From positions 1 to 51,621 of the forward strand of contig JAUHYC010000024.1 of NCBI GenBank assembly GCA_030426685.1: a stretch of 51,621 nucleotides of DNA. The letters are read 5' to 3'. Numbering within the stretch: the first letter of the stretch is position 1; every line of letters starts with the position of its first letter. This document shows positions 41,099 to 49,435 of the stretch, in pieces. The notes below the pieces were generated by a model. It made no database searches and was not told the origin of the DNA. It saw only the letters and a list, made by a program, of their open reading frames with translations. Both the position numbers and the translations under genes were made by a program. The DNA is from Alphaproteobacteria bacterium. Lineage in GTDB: Bacteria > Pseudomonadota > Alphaproteobacteria > Rhodobacterales > Rhodobacteraceae.

Positions 41099-41912
41099 AC
41101 CCTCCGGCGCTGAGAAATTTCGCCCCGGAACTGGATTTGTCCGACCCCGGCTGCAGCCTGCGAATATTCGCGGTCGGACGGGGTGCGTCGCGACGCAAAA
41201 TCGCCTTCAATTCCGAGACGGTGCCGGACAGTTCCATCCCGTATCCGACCTTCTGCCGCCCATCCGTGGCCACCGCTGAAACAACCGACAAGATTTGCCA
41301 GCGCGGGCCGTTTTTGGCCAGAATCGCAGAGCCTGACGACCCGAATGTTACATCGCAGTTAAAGCTGATCAGGCCCTGCGCACGTTGCAGAATATTGCAC
41401 GACCGCTGGCGCGTAATGGCCTCTGCCCGGCCACGACCATAAGAGGCGACGCTGATCTCGCTGTCGCTGATGCGGCCACTATGCAGGGCAAACGGATCGG
41501 CAATCGAATAGGGAATCGGCTCTTCCAGCCGCATTAGAGCCACATCAACCCGCACCCGTGGGGCTGATACCGGGGCATTGACGACAAATTCCGGATGCGC
41601 TGCAATCTGGATGACTTTCCGGTCAGCCAGCGCCTGGCCATCGCTCAGCCCGGCGCGAAAGGTCACTTCGCCCGGGGCATATGGCCGACCAGTTGCCTTG
41701 TCCAAGGCGCAATGTGCTGCCGTCAGCACGATATCCCGCGCAATCAGAGTTCCTGTGCAGAAACCCTCGTCGCCGATATCCAGCCGACCGACAGCCTCCC
41801 AGCCATATAGATCATCACGGTCCGTCAAACGGCGCTTGCCGCTGTTCTGAGCCTGTGCGGTGGTAACAATAAATGAGAAAACGAATGCTATACCTAATAA
41901 AACACGGGTCAT
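41094..41912 (-). CDS. secreted trypsin-like serine protease (S1)
   Basis: Exported S1-family protease of 272 residues. A signal peptide ends at about 21 (FIVTTAQA-QN). The triad is complete: His67 (VLTAAHC), Asp123 (RVDVALMRL) and Ser194 (VTFGSSGSAIL). The GSSGSA context differs slightly from the usual GDSGG, so specificity may be unusual. A C-terminal ~35-residue Arg/Pro/Ser-rich tail follows the fold. Its start overlaps the stop of the similar protease gene upstream by ATGA (41909-41912). Substrate unknown. Confidence 0.9.
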   Translation of the reverse strand: MTRVLLGIAFVFSFIVTTAQAQNSGKRRLTDRDDLYGWEAVGRLDIGDEGFCTGTLIARDIVLTAAHCALDKATGRPYAPGEVTFRAGLSDGQALADRKVIQIAAHPEFVVNAPVSAPRVRVDVALMRLEEPIPYSIADPFALHSGRISDSEISVASYGRGRAEAITRQRSCNILQRAQGLISFNCDVTFGSSGSAILAKNGPRWQILSVVSAVATDGRQKVGYGMELSGTVSELKAILRRDAPRPTANIRRLQPGSDKSSSGAKFLSAGGS

Positions 41913-42694
41913 GGTTTCAGAAATTTAGCCCCCAGGTTCTTGGTACCTTTGTTGAAAGAAGCGTTCATACCGCGCCCTTGTGAAAGCTCGGCCTGCAACA
42001 GTTCCAGTGACTGTTCCAGGGCAGTGCCCAACGCGACTCGCTGACCGTGCATCTCAGCCTTTGCCGCCACCACCGAAACGATGCGCGGGCGTTCTCCGTC
42101 AAATGAAAAGATCGGCGCGCCCGAGGCTCCGAAATCCACGTTGCACGACATCACCAGAATGCCAGCCTGCCGGGCCATGACCGAACAGACCTCCTGCAAC
42201 GAAGGGGCTTCGGCCCGGTCATGAGCATATGAGACCACGCCGACCTCCTCGCCCCGCGTTGGCCTGTCGCCTGTTTCAAACGGGATGACTGAGGTGTTTC
42301 GGATGGGCTGCCGCAGTTCAATCAGCGCGATATCATGGCGCACCCGCGTGACAGAGGATCCGTCGCCATATTCATAGCTGGGATGCACCACCGTCCGCTG
42401 CGCCGCCCGGTAGGCCAGGGCATGACCAAGGCGCCAACCGGCCAGAAACTCGATCCGAGCGGGATCTATGCGTTGGTTCGTGACCTTGTCGAACAGGCAA
42501 TGCGCCGCCGTCAGGACCAGAGTGGGTGAGATCAGCGCACCCGTGCAAAACCCGGTTCCATCGATATCCAGACGACCCACAGCCATCCACTCGCGCCCGG
42601 CATCGGTGGTTTCAAGGCGTTTCAGCCCAGTATCCTGCGCCTGTGCGGTCAAGGGCAGCAAGCTGATGGCAAAGGCCGCGATCCAGTTGTGCAC
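41909..42694 (-). CDS. secreted trypsin-like serine protease (S1), tandem paralogue
   Basis: A 261-residue relative of the next gene downstream, sharing layout and motifs: signal peptide to about 20 (LPLTAQA-QD), WMAVGRLDIDGTGFCTGALIS, His65 (LTAAHC), Asp121 (RHDIALIEL), Ser191 (VDFGASGAPIF). The active-site Ser is in GASGAP rather than GDSGG. By eye the two proteins align along most of their length, so they are likely an old tandem duplication. It is the first gene of the pair. Confidence 0.9.
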   Translation of the reverse strand: MHNWIAAFAISLLPLTAQAQDTGLKRLETTDAGREWMAVGRLDIDGTGFCTGALISPTLVLTAAHCLFDKVTNQRIDPARIEFLAGWRLGHALAYRAAQRTVVHPSYEYGDGSSVTRVRHDIALIELRQPIRNTSVIPFETGDRPTRGEEVGVVSYAHDRAEAPSLQEVCSVMARQAGILVMSCNVDFGASGAPIFSFDGERPRIVSVVAAKAEMHGQRVALGTALEQSLELLQAELSQGRGMNASFNKGTKNLGAKFLKP

Positions 42695-42813
42695 GTGGGT
42701 CTCCGGTCAATGGGTTTACCCCTGAATCCTACGTGCGTGGTGAGGCAAAAATAGGGCAATCGCGGTTGCGGTCTATTGCGCCCGATCCTGATGCAAAACC
42801 GCCGCGATCTGTG

Positions 42814-44127
42814 TCAGCGCAGTTTGGGTATCGCGTCCTGACCAGCCGACATCGCCCGCGGAAACGGCCCCCCTGTCGCCCAGTCCAGCAGTTCCACCGT
42901 ATGAACGACAGGAATGTCCGTGCCCGAACCGATCTGCATCATGCAGCCAATATTCCCCGCTGCAATCACATCCGGTTTCCTGGCTTCAAGCGTGCGCACC
43001 TTGCGTTGTTTCAGCTTGGCCGAGATTTCGGGTTGCATCAGGTTGTAGGTGCCCGCGCTGCCGCAGCAGAGATGGCTATCAACAGGCTCTAACACGGTGA
43101 AACCAGCCTTTTTAAGCAGGTCTTTCGGATGCGATTTGATCTGTTGGCCGTGCTGCAGCGAACAGGCTGCGTGATAAGCGACCACCATGTCTTTCCCGAC
43201 TTCGCCCGGCAGGTCCAACTGCACCAGAAGCTCGCTGATATCCATCGCGATATCCGAGACCCGTTCAGCCTCCCGCGCCAGTGGTGCGTCACGAAACATA
43301 TGCCCGTAGTCCTTTACCGTGGTACCGCAGCCCGAGGTGTTGATGACGATGGCATCCAGCCCCTCACCATCCATCTCGCGCACCCAGGCTTTGATGTTGG
43401 CAGCGGCGGCGGCGTGGCTTTCGCGGGTCTTGCCCATATGGTGGGTCAGCGCCCCACAGCACCCGGCCCCTTCGGCCACAACAACTTCGCAGCCAAGCCG
43501 GGTCAGCAGCCGAATCGTGGCGTCGTTGATATCAGTGTTCAGCGCCTTTTGCGCGCAGCCCGTCATCAGGGCGACGCGCTTTTTCCGCTCTTGAATGGGC
43601 GCAAAGCTTTGCGGGTCGTCATTACGGCTGACCGGCGGAATGTGTTTGGGAGCCATGTCCAGCATCGCCCTCAACCGCGCATCGGGCATCATAAACCTGA
43701 ATGGACGACCCAACTTTGCCCCGATCAGCGCCCAGCGAAACCGCATTGGATAGGGCAAAATCCGCGCCAGAATCCAGCGCAACATACGATCGGTCAAAGG
43801 GCGTTTGTAGTTCGCCTCGATATACTCACGCGCATGATCCACTAGATGCATGTAATGTACGCCCGATGGACACGTGGTCATGCAGGCCAGACACGACAGA
43901 CAGCGGTCAATATGCTTAACCGTCTTCTCATCTGGAACACGCTCGTTTTCCAGCATGTCCTTGATCAGGTAGATCCGTCCGCGTGGACTGTCCAGTTCAT
44001 CCCCCAGCACCTGATAGGTGGGGCATGTAGCGGTGCAGAATCCGCAATGCACGCAATTCCGAAGAATCTCGTTCGAACGGCGGGTCGCCGGATCCTGCAA
44101 TTGTTGTTCTGTGAATAACGTCTGCAT
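42814..44127 (-). CDS. glcF: glycolate oxidase iron-sulfur subunit
   Basis: Electron-transfer subunit of glycolate dehydrogenase GlcDEF, 437 residues. Two 4Fe-4S motifs are seen: Cys25, 28, 31 and 35 (CVHCGFCTATCP) and Cys76, 79, 82 and 86 (CLSCLACMTTCP). Two CCG-type domains follow (GAGCCGALTHHMGK, SGCGTTVKDYGHM, HAACSLQHGQQI, HLCCGSAGTYNLMQPE). Last gene of the glcDEF operon, three bases after glcE. Glycolate is a major algal excretion product, which fits a marine heterotroph. Confidence 0.96.
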   Translation of the reverse strand: MQTLFTEQQLQDPATRRSNEILRNCVHCGFCTATCPTYQVLGDELDSPRGRIYLIKDMLENERVPDEKTVKHIDRCLSCLACMTTCPSGVHYMHLVDHAREYIEANYKRPLTDRMLRWILARILPYPMRFRWALIGAKLGRPFRFMMPDARLRAMLDMAPKHIPPVSRNDDPQSFAPIQERKKRVALMTGCAQKALNTDINDATIRLLTRLGCEVVVAEGAGCCGALTHHMGKTRESHAAAAANIKAWVREMDGEGLDAIVINTSGCGTTVKDYGHMFRDAPLAREAERVSDIAMDISELLVQLDLPGEVGKDMVVAYHAACSLQHGQQIKSHPKDLLKKAGFTVLEPVDSHLCCGSAGTYNLMQPEISAKLKQRKVRTLEARKPDVIAAGNIGCMMQIGSGTDIPVVHTVELLDWATGGPFPRAMSAGQDAIPKLR

Positions 44128-44130
44128 CGC

Positions 44131-45231
44131 CTACCTCATGACCCCCGGGTTAAACAGACCCTTAGGATCAAATTTCGTCCGGATTCCCTGTGTTAGAGCC
44201 TTAACTCCGGAGGGCTCCGGCTGGAATTGCCCTAGCTTGTCCATTGTCTCGCTTTCGGCGCGCACCAGTGTTGCGTGACCGGAAAACCCGCCAAGCCGCT
44301 TGCGCAGGTCCACACCGCCTGGGACACGCAGCCAAATCAGCCCCCCACCCCAATCGAACAGCGCCTGATCGGCCTCGGCCCGCGCCGCAATTTCGGGTGC
44401 ATCCCCCGGTTTGACGGAAATCCGCCAGACATCACCGTCTTGCCCATGGAATGCGCGAACATCACGGATCGCAGCCCAAAGAGACGCCGAATCCGCCTCT
44501 TCGCAGGTCTGACCAAACCGCGTCAGCTCGGCAGTCAGCTTCTCTGCCCGATAGGAGACCGATTCCGCGAAGCCTTCGATCCTGATAAACGCTTTTCCGG
44601 CTGCGGGATCATAAGCCGCTCCGCTCACTTCGAACGGAGATTTCAACGCCGCCGAAAGCACTGTCACTGCCGCTCCTGCATCCGGGACTTGGACCGACAA
44701 TGTCGCGGCCTGCTCAGGTTTGGGTAGCACTTTCAGCGAAACCTCAGTCAGCACCCCCAACGTGCCCCACGAGCCCGCCATCAGCTTGACCAGATCATAG
44801 CCGGTGACATTCTTCATCACCCGGCCACCATTCTTCAATACTTGCCCACGTCCGTCGACAAAGCGCACACCCAGCAGGAAATCCCGGCAGGCCCCAGCCT
44901 GAATTCGCCGCGGTCCCGAGATGTTCGCCGCCACAACCCCACCAATTGTTGGTGCACCGTGCGTGCCCAACAACCCTTGATGGTCCATCGGCTCAAAGGC
45001 AAGCTGCTGTCCTTCTTTCGCCAGAATAGACTCTATTTCTGCGATTGGCGTCCCGGACTGCGCCACCAGCGTCAGCGCCCCGGGCTCATACAAAGTGACG
45101 CCGCTAAGCCCCGCGGTGCTCAATGCGGGCTGCAGTCCGGCCACACCTCGCGTGCCACCGCCAACGATCCTCACCGGAGCGTTCAATCCCATCACCAATT
45201 CAGCCAGTTCGGCTTCTGTTTCAGGTTTCAT
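44131..45231 (-). CDS. glcE: glycolate oxidase FAD-binding subunit GlcE
   Basis: Second flavin-binding-type subunit of glycolate dehydrogenase, 366 residues from ATG 45231 (MKPETEAELAELVMGLNAP); the longer in-frame sequence is not family-like and overlaps glcD. PCMH-type FAD motifs: PVRIVGGGTRGVAGLQ, GTHGAPTIGGVVAANISGPRRIQAGACRDFLLGVRFVDGRGQVLKNGGRVMKNVTGYDL. The end GIRTKFDPKGLFNPGVM is typical of VAO-family oxidoreductases. Between glcD (61 bases upstream) and glcF. Confidence 0.95.
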   Translation of the reverse strand: MKPETEAELAELVMGLNAPVRIVGGGTRGVAGLQPALSTAGLSGVTLYEPGALTLVAQSGTPIAEIESILAKEGQQLAFEPMDHQGLLGTHGAPTIGGVVAANISGPRRIQAGACRDFLLGVRFVDGRGQVLKNGGRVMKNVTGYDLVKLMAGSWGTLGVLTEVSLKVLPKPEQAATLSVQVPDAGAAVTVLSAALKSPFEVSGAAYDPAAGKAFIRIEGFAESVSYRAEKLTAELTRFGQTCEEADSASLWAAIRDVRAFHGQDGDVWRISVKPGDAPEIAARAEADQALFDWGGGLIWLRVPGGVDLRKRLGGFSGHATLVRAESETMDKLGQFQPEPSGVKALTQGIRTKFDPKGLFNPGVMR

Positions 45232-45292
45232 ATTGCTTCTTCTGTTCACAGATATATTGAAGGATCGTGTTCCCGTATCAGGGGCAGAGCGC

Positions 45293-46732
45293 CTATTCCG
45301 CTGCCACTCGCCTTGCTTCAGAAACATCCAGTGGAAACACCTTTGCTGGATTGAGCAGCCAGGCCGGGTCAAACACATCCTTGACTGCCATCTGTGCCTC
45401 AAGATCCTGAGGCGTGTACTGGTGATGCATCAGGTCGCGCTTTTCGATACCCACCCCGTGTTCACCGGTCAGGCACCCCCCTTCATCGACACAGAGCTTC
45501 AATATCTCGGACCCGAACGCCTCGCATTTCTCAAGGTCGCCCGGCTTGTTGGCGTCAAACAGGATCAGCGGGTGCATGTTGCCATCCCCGGCATGAAAAA
45601 CATTACCAACCGGCAAACCAAATTCCTCGCTCAACGCGCTGATACGGCGCAAGACTGCAGGCAGCGCTGAAACCGGGATCGTTCCGTCCAGACACATGTA
45701 GTCGTTCAGCTGACCCATGGCGCCAAAGGCCGATTTTCGACCCAGCCAGATCTTGGCGCTTTCCTCGGCCGACTGGCTTTCTCGCAGCTCCACCGGATCG
45801 TGGCGTTTGGCAATCTCGATAATCTTGGTCAATTGGTGGTCGATCTCGGCCTCTGATCCTTCGACTTCGACAATCAGCAATGCTTCGCAATCGGGGTAGC
45901 CGGCATTGGCAAAATTCTCGCAGGCCTGAATGCACAGCCGATCCATGAACTCGATCGCCACCGGCAATATCCCCGATTTGATAATGTCAGAGACACATTG
46001 CCCCGCCACCTCATTGTCATCAAATCCCATCAGAACCGGGCGCGCGCCCTCGGGCTTGCGCAGAATACGAAGGGTGGCTTCGGTCACCACGCCCAACTGC
46101 CCTTCCGAACCACAGATGACACCCAGCAAGTCCAATCCGGGCGCATCTAGATGCGCGCCGCCGATCTCGACGATACTGCCATCCATCATCACCATGGTCA
46201 CGCCCAGCAGGTTGTTCGTGGTCACCCCGTATTTCAGACAATGCGCCCCGCCCGAATTCATCCCAATGTTTCCGGCAATGGCACAGGCCAGCTGAGACGA
46301 TGGGTCGGGCGCGTAAAAGAAATCTTCCGCTTCGACCGCGCCAGTTACGCTCAGATTGGTCCGCCCGGCCTGAACCCGGATGAAGCGATTGTCATAATCG
46401 ACCTCCAGCACCTCGTTCATGCGCGCCACGCCTAAAATGACACAATCGGCTGTCGGCAAGGCTCCACCGGCCAGGGATGTGCCCGCGCCGCGCGGCACCA
46501 CAGGCACGCCCTCTTCCTGGCAGATGCGCAGGATGTCCGAGACCTCCTGAGTGGTTGATGGCAGCACTGCCAACATTGGTGGGCAGCGATACGCCGTCAG
46601 GGCATCGCATTCATAAACCCGCGTCTCTGCCTCGTCGTGAATGACGGCATCGGGTGGCAGCACTTGCAGCAAGCGATCCAGCACCGCGCGCTTGCGCCCC
46701 AATATCTCTGGGCTCGGCTGTGGCATCTCCAT
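45293..46732 (-). CDS. glcD: glycolate oxidase subunit GlcD
   Basis: Catalytic FAD subunit that oxidises glycolate to glyoxylate, 479 residues. I start it at ATG 46732 (MEMPQPSPEILGRK), which has GGAGGATCAACC directly upstream; about 99 further in-frame codons run into the divergent gene and are not family-like. PCMH FAD domain at about 40-220: VVPRGAGTSLAGGALP, QLACAIAGNIGMNSGGAHCLKYGVTTNNLLGV. FAD-oxidase C domain to the end: GNVFHAGDGNMHPLILFD, GGCLTGEHGVGIEKR. First gene of glcDEF, with an operator-like inverted repeat 15-35 bases upstream. Confidence 0.96.
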   Translation of the reverse strand: MEMPQPSPEILGRKRAVLDRLLQVLPPDAVIHDEAETRVYECDALTAYRCPPMLAVLPSTTQEVSDILRICQEEGVPVVPRGAGTSLAGGALPTADCVILGVARMNEVLEVDYDNRFIRVQAGRTNLSVTGAVEAEDFFYAPDPSSQLACAIAGNIGMNSGGAHCLKYGVTTNNLLGVTMVMMDGSIVEIGGAHLDAPGLDLLGVICGSEGQLGVVTEATLRILRKPEGARPVLMGFDDNEVAGQCVSDIIKSGILPVAIEFMDRLCIQACENFANAGYPDCEALLIVEVEGSEAEIDHQLTKIIEIAKRHDPVELRESQSAEESAKIWLGRKSAFGAMGQLNDYMCLDGTIPVSALPAVLRRISALSEEFGLPVGNVFHAGDGNMHPLILFDANKPGDLEKCEAFGSEILKLCVDEGGCLTGEHGVGIEKRDLMHHQYTPQDLEAQMAVKDVFDPAWLLNPAKVFPLDVSEARRVAAE

Positions 46733-46746
46733 GGTTGATCCTCCAT

Positions 46747-46767
46747 TTGGTAAAATATTATTACCAA
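46747..46767. promoter_or_regulatory. perfect inverted repeat (putative operator) before glcD
   Basis: TTGGTAA (46747-46753) and TTACCAA (46761-46767) with a 7-base AT spacer, 14 bases before the glcD start and next to its ribosome site. The GGT...ACC half-sites recall GntR/FadR-type operators, such as those of GlcC and LldR regulators, though the spacing is wider. Confidence 0.5.
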
Positions 46768-46812
46768 TTTCAGCATCTGGCAAGTTTTCTTCTGCAGACG
46801 TAATGTCGCGGA

Positions 46813-47523
46813 ATGACATGGATCGATCGCGCGCTCTTGTTTTCTCCCCTGGATTTTGCAGCCATCGCTTTGTTGCTGGGGGCCTGGCAGTGGATCGGAT
46901 GGCGAATCGAGAATCCGTCTCCCAACAAGCTATCTGTGGCCTTGATGATGGATAATTATCGCCGCGACTGGATGCGCGAGATGGTAACGCGCCAGCCTCG
47001 GATGTTCGATGCGCAGGTGGTGGGCGCAATGCGGCAGGGCAGTACTTTCTTTGCCTCGACGACGATGATCGCCATCGGAGGGGGGCTCGCCCTGCTTGGC
47101 AATACCGAACAGCTGGCGGGCGTGGCCAGTGATCTGGCCATCGGCAGCGCCCCCGCGCTGGTCTGGGAGATCAAGATACTGGTTGTGGTGTTGCTGCTGG
47201 CCAATGCCTTCCTGAAATATGTCTGGGCCCATCGCCTGTTCGGCTATTGCGCTGTGCTGATGGCCTCTGTTCCAAACGACCCCGAAGATGCGCAAGCCTA
47301 TCCTCGCGCGGCGCAGGCGGCTGAAATTTGCGTCACCGCTGCGCGCAGCTTCAACCGTGCCTTGCGCGTGACCTATTTCGCGCTCGCTTCACTGGCCTGG
47401 ATATTGGGGCCCATTGCCCTGATGCTGAGCGCGGCAATAACCTTTGGCGTTCTGTATCGCAGGGAATTTGCGTCACAATCCCGGTCCATCCTGCTGAAAC
47501 AGATCCCCAACACAGAGTCGTGA
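46813..47523 (+). CDS. DUF599 family membrane protein
   Basis: A 236-residue inner-membrane protein with about four hydrophobic segments: near 11-30 (LDFAAIALLLGAWQWIGW), 78-96 (STTMIAIGGGLALLGN), 115-140 (WEIKILVVVLLLANAFLKYVWAHRLFGY) and 195-215. The loop MDNYRRDWMREMVTRQPRMFDAQVVGAMRQGSTFFAST is the DUF599 signature. No function is known for the family. Divergent from glcD across an 80-base gap that also holds the operator-like repeat. Confidence 0.9.
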   Translation: MTWIDRALLFSPLDFAAIALLLGAWQWIGWRIENPSPNKLSVALMMDNYRRDWMREMVTRQPRMFDAQVVGAMRQGSTFFASTTMIAIGGGLALLGNTEQLAGVASDLAIGSAPALVWEIKILVVVLLLANAFLKYVWAHRLFGYCAVLMASVPNDPEDAQAYPRAAQAAEICVTAARSFNRALRVTYFALASLAWILGPIALMLSAAITFGVLYRREFASQSRSILLKQIPNTES

Positions 47524-47558
47524 TCGCATTGCCACAGCTGAAACCGTAGATTCATGCC

Positions 47559-47912
47559 ATGCGATATGTGATTCTAAGCGCCCTTCTGGCCAACCCGGCC
47601 TTGGCCGACCCCTCAATGATCGAACAGGTCCGTATCAGTTCTGCCGGAGATACGTGGCGATTCGATGTAACGATCCGACATCCCGACACCGGCTGGGATC
47701 ACTATGCCGATGGCTGGCGCATATTGGATATGGACGGGAATGAGCTGGGGATGCGCGTCCTGCACCACCCGCATGAGAATGAGCAGCCGTTTACCCGCTC
47801 ACTCAGCGGTATTTCGATTCCCGGCGGGGCAACGCAGGTGCAGATCCAGGCGCGTTGCAGTGTGGATGGGTGGAACACCGACACCACGATTGTTCAGCTG
47901 AACGGGTCCTAG
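47559..47912 (+). CDS. small exported protein of unknown function
   Basis: A 117-residue protein with a short signal peptide (MRYVILSALLANPALA-DP). The mature domain looks like a compact beta-sandwich: IEQVRISSAGDTWRFDVTIRHPDTGWDHYADGWRILDMDGNELGMRVLHHPHENEQPFTRSLSGISIPGGATQVQIQA, with a single Cys in ARCSVDGW. The WRFDVTIRHPDTGWDHYADGW pattern recurs, as I recall, in small Rhodobacteraceae periplasmic proteins, but no role is known. Its stop overlaps that of the convergent flavodoxin-like gene by four bases (CTAG). Confidence 0.8.
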   Translation: MRYVILSALLANPALADPSMIEQVRISSAGDTWRFDVTIRHPDTGWDHYADGWRILDMDGNELGMRVLHHPHENEQPFTRSLSGISIPGGATQVQIQARCSVDGWNTDTTIVQLNGS

Positions 47913-48394
47913 AACACTCCCAGAGTCAGGCCAGCGCCCAGCGCCGCACCGATCTCGCGGCAATGGTCCAATTCGTCCTGCGGAATGGTTTTCTCAGCCA
48001 GAATTGCCTCGGGCGTTTGTGCATGGGTGCAGATGATCAGGGGTGGTTGCACCTCTTTCAGGCGCCAGCCAGTTGCAATTCGGGCAATCTGGCGGGCGGC
48101 GTTCTGACCGTCCGATCCGGCGCAGATCATCTGCGCATAGGGGCGTCCCTCGATCTTGCCTAGCACCGGGTAGTAGCTGCGATCGAAAAATTCTTTCATC
48201 AGACCCGATAGTGCCGCCAGATTCTCAGGCGCGCAAAAGATGTAACCATCCGCTGACAGCAAATCATCCGGTCCGGACTGATCGGCGGGTTTCAGGATCG
48301 TCACCGCCTCTTCCTGCGCCGCCTCGGCCGCGGCTTCGGCCATCTGCCGGCTGCCTCCGGTGCGCGAGTGGTAGACGATCAAGAGCTGCGCCAT
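47909..48394 (-). CDS. flavodoxin / NAD(P)H-dependent FMN reductase-like protein
   Basis: A 161-residue flavodoxin-fold protein. The FMN phosphate loop is IVYHSRTGGSRQMAEAAAE (about 6-24). YIFCAPENLAALSGLMKEFFDRSYYPVLGKIEGRPY matches the WrbA/NQO-like family, and MICAGSDGQNAARQIARIATGWRLKEVQPPLI follows. Probably an FMN-dependent reductase or electron carrier; the partner is unknown. It follows rlmH by one base on the minus strand, suggesting co-transcription with rsfS-rlmH. Confidence 0.88.
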   Translation of the reverse strand: MAQLLIVYHSRTGGSRQMAEAAAEAAQEEAVTILKPADQSGPDDLLSADGYIFCAPENLAALSGLMKEFFDRSYYPVLGKIEGRPYAQMICAGSDGQNAARQIARIATGWRLKEVQPPLIICTHAQTPEAILAEKTIPQDELDHCREIGAALGAGLTLGVF

Positions 48395-48395
48395 G

Positions 48396-48866
48396 TCAGA
48401 CCCGATGATAGGGGCCGCCCGACAGGATGGTTGCGGCCCGATAAAGTTGTTCGGCCAGCATCACACGGACCAGCATATGGGGCCAGACCATTGATCCGAA
48501 GGAAATGGAAAAATCGGCCTCTGCCCTCAAATCAGAGTCTATTCCGTCCGCGCCACCAATGATCAGCGCCAGATCCTGTCGCCCGGCATCGCGCCATCCG
48601 CCCAGCTTGTTGGCAAAATCCGGTGAGGACATTACCCGCCCCCGCTCATCCAGCGTGCAGATCACGGCGCCTTTGGGCAGAGCTTTGCGTAGCAAGGCGG
48701 CCTCGGCGCCCATGCCCGCGTTTTTCTTATCCTCGACCTCGATCACCTTCGCAGGACCAAGGCCCAGCGCGCGGCCGGTCCGATCGAAACGGGTCAGGTA
48801 ATCATCAAGCAGGGATTTCTCCGGTCCGGCGCGCAATCGCCCGACCGCAACTATGCTGATACGCAT
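48396..48866 (-). CDS. rlmH: 23S rRNA (pseudouridine1915-N3)-methyltransferase RlmH
   Basis: SPOUT-class enzyme that methylates pseudouridine 1915 of helix 69 in 23S rRNA, 156 residues. Opening MRISIVAVGRLRAGPEKSLLDDYLTRF; SAM-binding knot region CTLDERGRVMSSPDFANKL, LIIGGADGIDSDLRAEAD and the C-terminal SFGSMVWPHMLVRVMLAEQLYRAATILSGGPYHR, all diagnostic. It is downstream of rsfS, a ribosome-linked pair conserved in most bacteria. Confidence 0.97.
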   Translation of the reverse strand: MRISIVAVGRLRAGPEKSLLDDYLTRFDRTGRALGLGPAKVIEVEDKKNAGMGAEAALLRKALPKGAVICTLDERGRVMSSPDFANKLGGWRDAGRQDLALIIGGADGIDSDLRAEADFSISFGSMVWPHMLVRVMLAEQLYRAATILSGGPYHRV

Positions 48867-48910
48867 GTCTCTCTCGCCTCCGGCCTCTCAATACAGGCCA
48901 GGATGGCGCC

Positions 48911-49270
48911 TCAGTTGGCTGAGGCGCTGCCGCCCTGAGGCAGCCACATCTTTTCCAGCTGGTAGAATTCACGCACTTCGGGGCGGAAGATATGGACGAT
49001 CACGTCGCCCGTATCGATCAGCACCCAGTCGCCGGCATCTTTGCCTTCGACCTTCGAGGTGAAGCCGAATTCCTGCTTGATGCGATCCGTCAGCTTTTCC
49101 GCCATGGCCGAGACCTGACGGGTCGACCGGCCCGACGCGATCACCATGTGATCGGCAACCGAGGATTTGCCTTGCAGGTTGATCTGCACGACATCTTCGG
49201 CCTTGTCGTCGGAAAGTGAGGATAGGATACGTTCAAGCAGCTTATCGCTGATGGACTGAGAGTGGGCCAT
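48911..49270 (-). CDS. rsfS: ribosome silencing factor RsfS (RsfA/Iojap)
   Basis: Binds ribosomal protein L14 and blocks subunit joining in starvation, 119 residues from ATG 49270 (MAHSQSISDKLLERILSS). Core: DDKAEDVVQINLQGKSSVADHMVIASGRSTRQVSAMAEKL ... VEGKDAGDWVLIDTGDVIVHIFRPEVREFYQLEKMW, complete. No clear ribosome site lies before this ATG or the GTG at 49273. Instead the stop of an 18-codon frame with a strong AAAGGAGG overlaps the ATG (TGATG), so translation may be re-initiated. A longer N-terminus via non-ATG codons cannot be excluded. Confidence 0.92.
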   Translation of the reverse strand: MAHSQSISDKLLERILSSLSDDKAEDVVQINLQGKSSVADHMVIASGRSTRQVSAMAEKLTDRIKQEFGFTSKVEGKDAGDWVLIDTGDVIVHIFRPEVREFYQLEKMWLPQGGSASAN

Positions 49271-49326
49271 CACACTGGCCCCGTCATCGGCGGGCAAACC
49301 CGCCTGAGTATGTAGAGACAGGACAT
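49270..49326 (-). CDS. putative leader peptide upstream of rsfS
   Basis: ATG 49326, three bases after AAAGGAGG, opens an 18-residue frame, MSCLYILRRVCPPMTGPV. Its TGA (49270-49272) shares one base with the rsfS ATG. Within it lies a small hairpin (GGCGGG-TTTG-CCCGCC). This would couple rsfS translation to the leader. The SD spacing is short, so start use is not certain. Confidence 0.4.
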   Translation of the reverse strand: MSCLYILRRVCPPMTGPV

Positions 49327-49435
49327 AGTCCTCCTTTGCTGCGCGCCGCCAGAACCCCGGCGCTGGGGTACTATAAAGGTAACAAGCGCTTTGCAACATT
49401 TCAATGAAGGCGCGTGATGCGCCCTTCACGAGCGC

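Noticed and set aside
42740..42813. Imperfect GC inverted repeat after glcF
   Set aside because: Arms pair poorly and no T-run follows, so I do not call it a terminator.
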